From contig NZ_JNKI01000026.1 in NCBI RefSeq assembly GCF_000702005.1, forward strand, positions 1 to 33,807: DNA of 33,807 bases, written 5' to 3'. Below the pieces are notes generated by a model. That model worked only from the letters and a program-made list of their open reading frames with translations, was not told where the DNA came from and made no database searches. The position numbers were made by a program, and so were the translations under genes. This document shows, piece after piece, positions 18,787 through 26,486 of the stretch. The first letter of the stretch is position 1; every line of letters begins with the position of its first letter. Origin of the DNA: Selenomonas sp. ND2010 (GTDB lineage Bacteria; Bacillota; Negativicutes; Selenomonadales; Selenomonadaceae).

Positions 18787-19349
18787 TTACAGTTTGCAAG
18801 GGAGTAGTACCGAGTTCGTGTTCGAGGTAAGTCGCCGGCGGCGGGGGCCCCAGTACCAACGCTCCACCGGTGACAACCCGCTACAAGAAATTTTTGCCTT
18901 TTAATTAAGAGTTGGAAAACAGTTAAACGCGCTTCGCTTGGACGAAACTGCTTTTCCAACGAGAACGCAGGCAAAAATTTCTTGCTTCACGCGGAACGTC
19001 AAGGCTACGCTTATGGTACTGGGACCCCCGCCGCCTCGGTTAGAGTCGGCACGAATTGCTGCGCCCTCGGATGGGGTAGCCCTGCGAAACTCGCCACAGA
19101 CTCAGCCGCCGCTAGGGGCAGTGCCATAAACGAAGCGTTTGATGTTTTCCGTGAAGAACGAAATTTTTATCCTCACCGTTCGTCGAAAAATTGCTACCGT
19201 TCAAGCGAAGCGCGTTTTGCAACTTTTTCGATGCTTAATTAAAGATAAAAATTTCGTTTAGGAAAACATCTCCCGTGGAGTGTTGGCACTACCCCTAGCG
19301 GCGGCGAAGAGTTGCTTCGAATGAGGCTCCGCTAACCTGCAAACTGTAA
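18787..19349. repeat. 563-bp composite palindromic element with terminal inverted repeats, copy 2 (complete)
   Basis: The element is bounded by perfect 12-bp inverted repeats TTACAGTTTGCA (18787-18798) and TGCAAACTGTAA (19338-19349). It holds two large hairpins. Hairpin A pairs 18837-18858 with 19014-19035 (21/22) and 18884-18899 with 18969-18984 (16/16). Hairpin B pairs 19105-19125 with 19285-19305 (20/21), 19141-19150 with 19261-19270, and 19158-19171 with 19244-19257 (14/14). A read forward resembles B read in reverse, so the element is a diverged inverted duplication. The apical loops are complementary over 16 bases (18925-18940 and 19202-19217). No convincing ORF, transposase or clear target duplication is visible. 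Its right end lies two bases past the clpB stop codon; copy 1 is at the window start. MITE-like or structured nonautonomous element is the best description. Confidence 0.85.
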
Positions 19350-19351
19350 TT

Positions 19352-21928
19352 TCACATCTCCTTCTCAAAGGTAAAGCTGCCATGGGAAAAGCCAATATTG
19401 ACCGTATCGCCTTCCTGCACTTCCCCCTTGATGATTTCCTTGGACAGTGCTGTTTCCACCGTATGAACCAACAACCGGCGCAGCGGTCTTGCCCCAAAAT
19501 TTGGATCGAAACCTTGCTCAGCCAAAGCGTTAAGTGCCTCCTCATTCCATCCCAGGGTAATCTTGACCTGTTTCTGAAGACGCTCACCCAATTTCTGCAG
19601 AAGAATTGCCGCAATGTTCTTGACCTGCTGTTTTGCCAGTGCCTTGAACACGATAATGTCATCCACACGATTCAGGAACTCTGGCCGGAAATATTCTTTC
19701 AGGATATCGCCCACAGCTTCCTTCGCCGCTTCATAATCCTTGTTCAGGATTTCCTGTGAACCAAGATTGCTCGTCATAATGATAACGGTGTTCTTGAAGT
19801 TAACCACGCGCCCCTTGCCATCCGTCAAACGGCCATCATCGAGAATCTGCAGCAGCACATTGAACACATCGCGATGTGCCTTTTCAATCTCATCCAGCAG
19901 GATGACGCTATAGGGACGACGGCGTACGGCCTCGGTAAGCTGGCCCCCCTCATCGTAGCCCACATATCCCGGGGGAGCACCAATCAAGCGAGATACGCTG
20001 TGTTTTTCCATATATTCACTCATATCGATGCGAATCATACTGCGCTCATCGTCAAACAGCGACTCAGCCAGCGTCTTGGCGAGCTCGGTCTTGCCGACAC
20101 CAGTCGGTCCCAGGAAAATAAATGAACCAATCGGACGATTGGGGTCCTTGATGCCCGCACGCGCTCGTAGAATAGCCTCACTGACGGCCTTTACCGCCTC
20201 ATCCTGGCCAACCACCCGCGTATGCAGACCTTCTTCAAGATGAATCAATTTTTCGCGCTCACCCGTCATCATCTTGGCGACAGGAATCCCTGTCCACCGG
20301 CTGACGACCTTGGCAATATCTTCCTCACCGACTTCCTCCTTGAGCAGCTGCTCATCCTTGGACTTAGCTGCGATGATATTCTCCTCATCAACCAGTTTTT
20401 TCTGCAGTTCTGGCAGTTTGCCATATTTGAGCTCTGACAGGCGGTTAAGGTCATACGATCGTTCCGCTGCTTCCATCTGACTATTTACTTCATCGATTTC
20501 CTTTTTGATTGCGCGAACTCGCAAGATGGCCTGCTTTTCTCCCTCCCATTTAGACTTTAAGGTCTCCTCCTGCTGCATGAGTTCTGCTTTTTCAGCCGCC
20601 ATGCTGTCGAGCTTCTCTTTCGAAGCCGCATCGTTCTCTTTCTTTAGCGCCTGCTCTTCAATCTCCAACTGCATAATTTTACGACGGATTTCATCCAGTG
20701 GGGCCGGCATCGACTCAATCTCCGTGCGAAGTTTTGCAGCAGCCTCATCGACCAAATCAATAGCCTTATCCGGCAGGAAACGATCCGAAATATAGCGATC
20801 CGAAAGAACTGCCGCCGAAACCAACGCAGCATCACGAATCCTTACCCCATGATGAACCTCATAGCGTTCCTTGAGGCCACGCAAAATGGAAATCGTATCT
20901 TCCACCGTTGGTTCTCCCACCATTACAGGCTGGAAGCGGCGTTCCAACGCCGAATCCTTTTCAATATATTTGCGGTACTCATTGAGCGTCGTCGCGCCAA
21001 TACAGCGAAGCTCCCCACGAGCCATCATCGGCTTCAAGAGGTTTCCGGCATCCATAGCGCCTTCACCAGCACCTGCCCCCACCACAGTGTGGACCTCATC
21101 GATGAAAAGTAAAATCTGTCCATCCGATTTGACGATTTCTCCCAGAACTGCCTTCAAGCGTTCCTCAAATTCGCCACGGAATTTTGCACCAGCAATGAGC
21201 GCTCCCATATCGAGGGAATACAGGGTCTTATTCTTCAAAGATTCCGGCACATCACCAGCTACGATGCGGCGTGCCAACCCCTCGACAATTGCCGTTTTGC
21301 CGACGCCCGGTTCACCAATCAACACGGGATTGTTCTTGGTACGGCGGGACAAGATTTCTATGGTCCGGCGAATCTCCTCATCACGGCCAATAACCGGATC
21401 GAGTTTTCCATGACGTGCTGCCTCGGTAAGGTCGCGCCCATATTTCTCCAAAGATTTGTACCCTTCCTCCGGATTTTCATTGGTGACATTCTGTTTGCGG
21501 TTCTTCTTAATAGAACTTTGGATGCCGCTCTTCGTTAATTTGAATTCCTTGCAAACCTCCTGAACGGCATCACTGCCATCCGTCACAATGGCCAGCAGCA
21601 AATGTTCTGTAGAAACATAGTCATCCTTCATAGCCCCCGCCAAAGCTTCTGCCCGTCCCAGGACACGGACCATATCCATGCCCATTCCTAAGCGATCCGA
21701 ACCTTTAACGCTTGGTATCTTATTCAATATTTGTTCCAGTGATGCCTTGAGCATCGGCAAATCCGTTTGGCAATCCTCAAAAATCGTTGCGAGTAAACCT
21801 TCCGGTTCCTTGGCTAATGCCAGCAATACATGTGCCGAAGTAATTTCCTGCTGATAGCGCATCGCTGCCAGCTGTTGCGCCGACTGCAAGGCCGCCATAG
21901 TTTTCGTCGTGTATTTTTCCTGACCCAT
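19352..21928 (-). CDS. clpB: ATP-dependent disaggregase chaperone ClpB
   Basis: This 858-residue protein is the Hsp100 chaperone that, with DnaK, extracts proteins from aggregates in the cytoplasm. It contains the N-terminal Clp repeat domain (about 1-145), AAA1 with Walker A GEPGVGKT near 205, a long middle coiled-coil domain (about 400-525) that marks ClpB rather than ClpA/C, and AAA2 with Walker A GPTGVGKT near 605. No ClpP-binding IGF-type loop is seen. The ATG follows GGAGGG. It is a single-gene unit with a promoter embedded in a large inverted repeat. No terminator of its own is visible: the palindromic element starts two bases after its stop and may serve as the transcript end. Confidence 0.97.
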   Translation of the reverse strand: MGQEKYTTKTMAALQSAQQLAAMRYQQEITSAHVLLALAKEPEGLLATIFEDCQTDLPMLKASLEQILNKIPSVKGSDRLGMGMDMVRVLGRAEALAGAMKDDYVSTEHLLLAIVTDGSDAVQEVCKEFKLTKSGIQSSIKKNRKQNVTNENPEEGYKSLEKYGRDLTEAARHGKLDPVIGRDEEIRRTIEILSRRTKNNPVLIGEPGVGKTAIVEGLARRIVAGDVPESLKNKTLYSLDMGALIAGAKFRGEFEERLKAVLGEIVKSDGQILLFIDEVHTVVGAGAGEGAMDAGNLLKPMMARGELRCIGATTLNEYRKYIEKDSALERRFQPVMVGEPTVEDTISILRGLKERYEVHHGVRIRDAALVSAAVLSDRYISDRFLPDKAIDLVDEAAAKLRTEIESMPAPLDEIRRKIMQLEIEEQALKKENDAASKEKLDSMAAEKAELMQQEETLKSKWEGEKQAILRVRAIKKEIDEVNSQMEAAERSYDLNRLSELKYGKLPELQKKLVDEENIIAAKSKDEQLLKEEVGEEDIAKVVSRWTGIPVAKMMTGEREKLIHLEEGLHTRVVGQDEAVKAVSEAILRARAGIKDPNRPIGSFIFLGPTGVGKTELAKTLAESLFDDERSMIRIDMSEYMEKHSVSRLIGAPPGYVGYDEGGQLTEAVRRRPYSVILLDEIEKAHRDVFNVLLQILDDGRLTDGKGRVVNFKNTVIIMTSNLGSQEILNKDYEAAKEAVGDILKEYFRPEFLNRVDDIIVFKALAKQQVKNIAAILLQKLGERLQKQVKITLGWNEEALNALAEQGFDPNFGARPLRRLLVHTVETALSKEIIKGEVQEGDTVNIGFSHGSFTFEKEM

Positions 21929-21960
21929 ATCTATACCCTCCGTTATCTTATCCGCATTCT

Positions 21961-21974
21961 AAACGGTTCCGTTT
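21961..21974. promoter_or_regulatory. short palindrome in the clpB 5' untranslated region
   Basis: AAACGG TT CCGTTT is a perfect 6+6 inverted repeat lying between the clpB -10 box and its start codon. It could be a second operator or chance; I cannot name a regulator. Confidence 0.3.
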
Positions 21975-21983
21975 CTAATTCTT

Positions 21984-22011
21984 ATTATACCGCAGAAGGT
22001 CAAAAAGTCAA
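21984..22011 (-). promoter_or_regulatory. promoter of clpB
   Basis: On the minus strand -35 TTGACT and a perfect -10 TATAAT are 16 bases apart. The -35 box lies inside the left arm of the adjacent 40-bp palindrome, so any protein bound there would block it. Confidence 0.75.
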
Positions 22012-22035
22012 ATATTATTTTGACTTTTTGACCTT
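21996..22035. promoter_or_regulatory. putative heat-shock operator: 17-bp perfect inverted repeat of GTCAAA units
   Basis: AAGGTCAAAAAGTCAAA (21996-22012) and its exact complement (22019-22035) flank the 6-base centre TATTAT. Each arm holds two direct heptads, GGTCAAA and AGTCAAA, separated by one base. CtsR, the Firmicutes repressor of clp genes, binds two such heptads separated by three bases, so this resembles a CtsR site with altered spacing and an added mirror copy. Overlap with the clpB promoter supports repression. Identity of the regulator is inference. Confidence 0.7.
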
Positions 22036-22103
22036 ACGACTATTAATTCAAATTTAACGATATTTAGCTTTTTTTGAGGATGCACAACTCAATACAAAAC
22101 TGA

Positions 22104-22109
22104 TATAAT
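22104..22109 (+). promoter_or_regulatory. -10 box upstream of the HAD phosphatase gene
   Basis: A perfect TATAAT lies 40 bases before the start codon. I see no good -35 at the usual distance, so only the -10 is called. Confidence 0.5.
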
Positions 22110-22149
22110 CAATAACGTAATAAGACACATTCACGAGGGGGATATCAAC

Positions 22150-23229
22150 ATGAATAAGAAAAAAATATTAGCCTGCGCCTTAGCCGCTTCCATCGCCTGG
22201 GGATTTTCGATGGACACACAAGCAGCCACCCGCAGTGAGCTAGCTGCTATCCAAGTGAGTTCCGGCAAAGACTTCCACTACTGGACCGCTAATGCACCAG
22301 CTAAAGAACAGCTAATTTCCTATGTAAAAGATGTCACAAACAAAAAGAGCAAAAACTTCATTCCCGTAGAAGACCGCATCGCTGTTTTTGATTGTGACGG
22401 AACACTGCTCTGCGAGACAGCACCTTTCTATTTTGACTGGATGCTCTACATCCATCGCCTGCAGAACGATCCCACTTATACGCCGACAGCTGAGGAAAAA
22501 GCCCGCGCTGCCGAGTTTAAAAAAGCCATCGATGCCCATAAAGTAACCGATGAAATGGACGAATTCAAGAACCAGACTTTCCCCAGTGTATTCGCCGGCA
22601 TGACTCCGGAAGAATACAAAGCCTATGTCACCGATTACATGAATAAAACTTATGTCGAGGGCCTTTCCAATTTGAAGACAGGCGAATCCTTCTACCTGCC
22701 CATGGTGGAAGTGGTCTCCTATCTCAATAAAAACAACTTTACCGTCTATATCGTTTCTGGCTGCGAACGTGAGACGGTCCGTGCCCTTGTCAAGGATGTT
22801 ATGGATATCGCACCAAATCACATCATCGGCACGGATCATTCCTTCCGCGCGATGAAGCAGGGCAAAGATGTCCGTGCAGACTTCCATGACTTCAAAAAAG
22901 ACGATAAACTCGTCCGCGGCGATAAATTAGAAGATATCAACGTCAAAATGGAAAAGGTTGTCAAAATCGAACGTGAAATTGGCAAAAAACCAGTTCTTGC
23001 CTTCGGCAACAGCTCTGGCGATTCCAGCATGTTCGAGTACACGATTACCAACAACAAATACAAAGCAGCAGCCTTTACCTTACTCTGCGATGATACCACC
23101 CGTGAGTTCGGCAAACCATCAAAAGCCGAAAAAATGAAAAAGTCAGCCGAAGCAAACGGCTGGACCGCTATCTCCATGCGTGATGATTTCAAAACCATCT
23201 ATGGCGATAACGTAAAGCGCACAAAATAA
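22150..23229 (+). CDS. secreted HAD-superfamily phosphatase
   Basis: This 359-residue protein has a signal peptide (about 1-25, ending TQAA) and a HAD hydrolase fold. Motif I is FDCDGT (residues 80-85) with nucleophile and acid/base Asp; motif II is VSGCE near 203; motif IV is GNSSGDSSM (286-294) with the metal-binding Asp. A large helical cap lies between motifs I and II (about 95-175). It is predicted to be an exported acid phosphatase; the substrate is unknown. GAGGGGG precedes the ATG. It is transcribed away from clpB and ends at a bidirectional terminator facing thiE. Confidence 0.85.
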   Translation: MNKKKILACALAASIAWGFSMDTQAATRSELAAIQVSSGKDFHYWTANAPAKEQLISYVKDVTNKKSKNFIPVEDRIAVFDCDGTLLCETAPFYFDWMLYIHRLQNDPTYTPTAEEKARAAEFKKAIDAHKVTDEMDEFKNQTFPSVFAGMTPEEYKAYVTDYMNKTYVEGLSNLKTGESFYLPMVEVVSYLNKNNFTVYIVSGCERETVRALVKDVMDIAPNHIIGTDHSFRAMKQGKDVRADFHDFKKDDKLVRGDKLEDINVKMEKVVKIEREIGKKPVLAFGNSSGDSSMFEYTITNNKYKAAAFTLLCDDTTREFGKPSKAEKMKKSAEANGWTAISMRDDFKTIYGDNVKRTK

Positions 23230-23272
23230 CCCGCGTTCCCCAATACCCCTTTATTGATTATATAACCCTTAA

Positions 23273-23316
23273 CAAAAGAAGTCTTGCCTTCGCTAGAATC
23301 GGCAAGACTTCTTTTG
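23273..23316. terminator. bidirectional terminator between HAD gene and thiE
   Basis: CAAAAGAAGTCTTGCC and its exact complement GGCAAGACTTCTTTTG enclose a 12-base loop and lie between two convergent genes, two bases after the thiE stop and about 45 after the HAD stop. Confidence 0.92.
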
Positions 23317-23317
23317 C

Positions 23318-24013
23318 TTACAGGCTTTTCCATAAAGCGGTCAATTCCCGGGCTGCCGCAGCAGGATTATCCGCCCCAGCCACCGCACTGATCACAAAGA
23401 ATCCATCCACCCCAGCAGCCTTCAATGCCGGCAAATCAGCAGCCGTCACGCCACCACCAACTACCACCGGGACAGGACTTAACCGATGAAGCTCCGTCAA
23501 TTCTGCTATAGTTCTCGTATGCCGGCTGCCGTCAAGAGCCACTCCGGCATCCGGCTTCGACGCGGTGGGATGCAACGGGCCAGCACCAAAATAATCAATA
23601 TCCCGCGTGTCAAAATGGCGGACAAAGTCCAGAAGTTCATTGGTGCGCGCCGACAACCCCACCACTGCATCAGCCCCCAAAAATCTCCGGCAGACATCCG
23701 GCGGAACATCCTGTTGTCCCACATGAACGCCATCTACTTTGATTCCGCGGCTTCGAGCTGCCAAGGCCACATCCAAACGGTCATTGACCAGCAATGTTAC
23801 CGAATCACTTTTCCCTACTGCAGCAATTGCCTCAGCCGCTTCACCACAAAGTTTTATGAGTTCACGGGCCGAAGCAATCTTCGAGCGAATCTGCACACAG
23901 GTAAAGCCTTGCTCCACCGCCAGACGGACAATATCCGCCACGGGGCGCCCCTTCGTATTTTCCGGTCCAACAATAAAATAAGAAGAAATATCCAACGAAT
24001 TTTCTCGCTTCAT
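23318..24013 (-). CDS. thiE: thiamine-phosphate synthase
   Basis: This 231-residue TIM-barrel protein belongs to the ThiE/TenI family, which joins hydroxymethylpyrimidine-PP and thiazole-phosphate. Visible motifs are VQIRSK near residue 40 (usual QLREK), NDR (77-79), DGVHVGQQD (94-102), GPLHPTASKPDA for the phosphate-binding loop, and VVGGGV. It is the only thiamine gene in the window, and no TPP riboswitch is evident, so TenI-like function cannot be excluded. The ATG at 24013 is preferred: purine-rich GGAGGAAAGGAAG lies upstream, while the longer reading from a TTG would begin in the preceding terminator. The gene begins about 33 bases after that terminator. Confidence 0.85.
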   Translation of the reverse strand: MKRENSLDISSYFIVGPENTKGRPVADIVRLAVEQGFTCVQIRSKIASARELIKLCGEAAEAIAAVGKSDSVTLLVNDRLDVALAARSRGIKVDGVHVGQQDVPPDVCRRFLGADAVVGLSARTNELLDFVRHFDTRDIDYFGAGPLHPTASKPDAGVALDGSRHTRTIAELTELHRLSPVPVVVGGGVTAADLPALKAAGVDGFFVISAVAGADNPAAAARELTALWKSL

Positions 24014-24046
24014 CGGCTCCCAGCACTTCCTTTCCTCCCTATACAA

Positions 24047-24079
24047 AAAACCTGCTATCTTAATGATAGCAGGTTTTCC
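24047..24079 (-). terminator. terminator between the DUF4127 gene and thiE
   Basis: On the minus strand AAAACCTGCTATC and GATAGCAGGTTTTTT pair around a short loop, followed by TTGTATAG. It lies six bases after the DUF4127 stop and about 33 bases before the thiE start, leaving little room for a promoter for thiE. Confidence 0.88.
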
Positions 24080-24084
24080 TTTCT

Positions 24085-25776
24085 TTATGAATGTTTAAAA
24101 TCAAACATTCCATCATAACGAATCGATGCAATGAACATGCGATGCCATGGGAAGGTCACATGCAGGGAATCCACCTGCTTGAATTCTGGCAGATGGTCTC
24201 GGCAGAACTGACGCAATAGACGAGTCGAATCTGCCTCCATCTCTGGCTCATATTCCCCCAGATACAAATAAACCATGGGATTGCCCAAACGTTCAATCTT
24301 ATGCGCCATCGCAGTCCGCACATTGGCCTGATAAGCCCAGTCATCCAAATACCGAGTCATCAAAAGTTCATTGGCCTTCTCCTGCGGAAGACGACTGGCC
24401 AATATTCCCTGACCTAAAGCAAACCCCAGACTGTTTGTTCCCGTATTCCAGCCAGAATAACTCTTCAATTTAAATAACAGCTTATTGGCCTTGAGATGAT
24501 ACATCAAAACATTATCCGATCCATTGGAAAAAGCGATATCCGCTATTCCCACGGAACAGCCATTGCGAATCAGCATGTCGACCTGATTCAAAAACGCATA
24601 GGTTCCCGGACGATTTTTCCAATTGTTGAGCGGTTCCGGCTCCCCATCACGAACGTGATTAGCCTCACCGGTTACCCCCTCCGGCGTCGTATTGACCAGC
24701 AGCGTGAAATCCGCTAATCCCGGTGCATTCACCAACTGTCCACCAGCAACCGCCAATTCCGTCCGAAGCGTAGCCTCAATGCGTTCATCGGAATACGTGG
24801 GAATCGTATCTCCCCCCTTGCCGATGTTATAGCGGATGGCCACCTTCGGCACTACCTGTTCCCACTGATTGACCGCTCTAGTCATCAGCAACATGGCAAA
24901 TTCATCAATGCCCGCCACAATGTGGAAACGGCTGTCCGGAATATTTTTGGCATACTCCCGAAGCCAACGATCTTCGCGATGCGTCTGCGACAGGCTGGCA
25001 TTATCGTCTTTACCTATCAGCAAATAATCGATTTTGCCAGCGCGAGCATCATCGATCAACATTTTGGTTGCTTCGAGATTGTGCTGACGGCGTCCGAGCC
25101 AATCCTTCAGAATTGGTGCTGGAATATCCTGCGTCAATTGGATAAGCTCCTGACGTTCTTCTTCCGACAAGCCCTCCATCTCAGCTTTATCCATCAATGC
25201 CGTATAGCGAAAAATCTTAGTCCCATACGTGAAATAATAATCCGGGTCCTCGCCCCCTGACGCGGCACCACTGCGTGGCGTACGCATCAGTGACGTAAAA
25301 GCGTAAATCTTCAACGAGGGATGAAGCTCACGAAGTTCATGGAGCCGATTTGCCCGTTCCTTTAGCTCAGTTCGGGGAATCTCATGAACACGTGAAGTCA
25401 CCAAGCCGCCATAGACTAAGGAATCTGTTGCAATAACAGCCACTTCCGCCTCCTTGGCATTTTCCTTCGTCCACTTCCAAAGTTCTTCCGTATCCCCCTT
25501 GGTGGTAAGACCGCCAAGGAGCTTTTTATCCGGCATGATAACCTCATATCCCAACTCTTGAACGACAGCAGCGGTCTGCTCACAGGAAGTCGGACGATTG
25601 TCATGAGGAATAAATAAAATTTTGGCCTTATGGTCTGGCGGCCCCGGCGGCACCTGCTGTTCCACTTTCTTCTGCCGGTGTCCCCCGACGTTCCAACGGG
25701 CCTCACTAACCGTCATCGGCAGCAAGAAAAGTATCAGCAATCCCAAGATGCCAGCCTTGGCTAATGTCTTTCGCAT
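24085..25776 (-). CDS. DUF4127 family protein, exported or membrane-anchored
   Basis: This 563-residue protein matches my recollection of the DUF4127 family, whose function is unknown. An N-terminal hydrophobic segment (about 8-24, followed by SEARW) suggests export or anchoring. The body has conserved-looking blocks: FIPHDNRPTS near 55, PDKKLLGG near 82, DSLVYGGLV near 120, IGKDDNAS near 255, and YSGWNTGTNSLGFALGQG near 440, the last being a family hallmark. Polar and acidic clusters in these blocks suggest an enzyme. It is preceded by a -10 box and the trpG terminator, and followed by a terminator before thiE. Neither neighbour explains its role. Confidence 0.75.
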   Translation of the reverse strand: MRKTLAKAGILGLLILFLLPMTVSEARWNVGGHRQKKVEQQVPPGPPDHKAKILFIPHDNRPTSCEQTAAVVQELGYEVIMPDKKLLGGLTTKGDTEELWKWTKENAKEAEVAVIATDSLVYGGLVTSRVHEIPRTELKERANRLHELRELHPSLKIYAFTSLMRTPRSGAASGGEDPDYYFTYGTKIFRYTALMDKAEMEGLSEEERQELIQLTQDIPAPILKDWLGRRQHNLEATKMLIDDARAGKIDYLLIGKDDNASLSQTHREDRWLREYAKNIPDSRFHIVAGIDEFAMLLMTRAVNQWEQVVPKVAIRYNIGKGGDTIPTYSDERIEATLRTELAVAGGQLVNAPGLADFTLLVNTTPEGVTGEANHVRDGEPEPLNNWKNRPGTYAFLNQVDMLIRNGCSVGIADIAFSNGSDNVLMYHLKANKLLFKLKSYSGWNTGTNSLGFALGQGILASRLPQEKANELLMTRYLDDWAYQANVRTAMAHKIERLGNPMVYLYLGEYEPEMEADSTRLLRQFCRDHLPEFKQVDSLHVTFPWHRMFIASIRYDGMFDFKHS

Positions 25777-25834
25777 GAAAAAATCCTTTCGTAAATCGAT
25801 TCAAAAACCCTAATTTTAACGAGATACGAACACT

Positions 25835-25840
25835 ATTATA
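25835..25840 (-). promoter_or_regulatory. -10 box of the DUF4127 gene
   Basis: A perfect TATAAT on the minus strand lies 59 bases upstream of the start, just after the trpG terminator. The -35 is not clear (TTTTCC at about 18 bases). Confidence 0.5.
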
Positions 25841-25856
25841 CCATACTCAAACAAAA

Positions 25857-25885
25857 GGAAAAGTCTTTCCCTACGGAAAGACTCA
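25857..25885 (-). terminator. terminator of the trp operon after trpG
   Basis: On the minus strand AGTCTTTCC and GGAAAGACT pair across four bases (GTAG), followed by TTTCCTTTT. It ends the tryptophan gene series about 32 bases after the trpG stop. Confidence 0.75.
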
Positions 25886-25916
25886 TAAAATATTAATTTT
25901 TTATTCGTTTTATAAT

Positions 25917-26486
25917 CTATAACTGAGCCAAGAAATTCTGCATCATTGTACGCCCATCGGGTGTCAGGATTGACTCTGGATGAAACTGGATGCCTTCAAT
26001 CGGATATTTTTTATGACGAACGCCCATGATCATGCCATCAGCCAATTCGCTGGTGACCGCCAGACAATCCGGCAACGTTGACCGGTCAATAATCAGCGAA
26101 TGATACCGTCCGATGGGAATATTCTGTGGCAAGCCTTGGTAAAGTCCCGTCCCTGTGTGATGAAGTGGCGAAGTCTTTCCATGAATTACCTCACCCGTGC
26201 GCACCACACGCCCCCCAAAGACTTCGCCAATTGCCTGATGTCCAAGACAGATTCCCAGCATTGGCACTTTTCCTTTAAGTGTATCGATAAGTTCCTCACT
26301 GATGCCAGCATCTTTGGGCACACCTGGTCCTGGGGAAATCACAATGCCATCGTAATGCCTTTCCGCAACGTCTGCTACCGAAACCTGGTCGTGACGGATG
26401 ACTTCCACCTCTGCTCCTAGCTCACTCAAAAGCTGATAGACATTATACGTGAAGGAATCATAGTTATCAAGCAAAAGTAACGACAT
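25917..26486 (-). CDS. trpG: anthranilate synthase glutamine amidotransferase subunit
   Basis: This 189-residue class I glutamine amidotransferase supplies ammonia to TrpE. It shows [12 protein letters not shown] at the N-terminus, the oxyanion segment SPGPGVP, the nucleophile Cys in GICLGHQAIGE (near residue 79) and the catalytic His-Glu in FHPESIL near the end. There is no fused TrpD domain. The start lies inside the trpE end (20-base overlap), with GAGGAGGTGG about 8 bases upstream, so translation is coupled to trpE. Such a subunit can also serve PabB. Confidence 0.95.
   Translation of the reverse strand: MSLLLLDNYDSFTYNVYQLLSELGAEVEVIRHDQVSVADVAERHYDGIVISPGPGVPKDAGISEELIDTLKGKVPMLGICLGHQAIGEVFGGRVVRTGEVIHGKTSPLHHTGTGLYQGLPQNIPIGRYHSLIIDRSTLPDCLAVTSELADGMIMGVRHKKYPIEGIQFHPESILTPDGRTMMQNFLAQL

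Noticed and set aside
18938-19242. Short open frames inside the 563-bp element
   Set aside because: They follow the palindromic arms, have no ribosome site and no recognisable protein, and the element is better explained by its structure.
21929-22149. A CIRCE element for HrcA control of clpB
   Set aside because: The TTAGCACTC-N9-GAGTGCTAA pattern is absent; the inverted repeat present is made of GTCAAA units instead.
24013-24085. A TPP riboswitch upstream of thiE
   Set aside because: The gap holds only a short terminator hairpin; the conserved CTGAGA and related TPP motifs are not seen.
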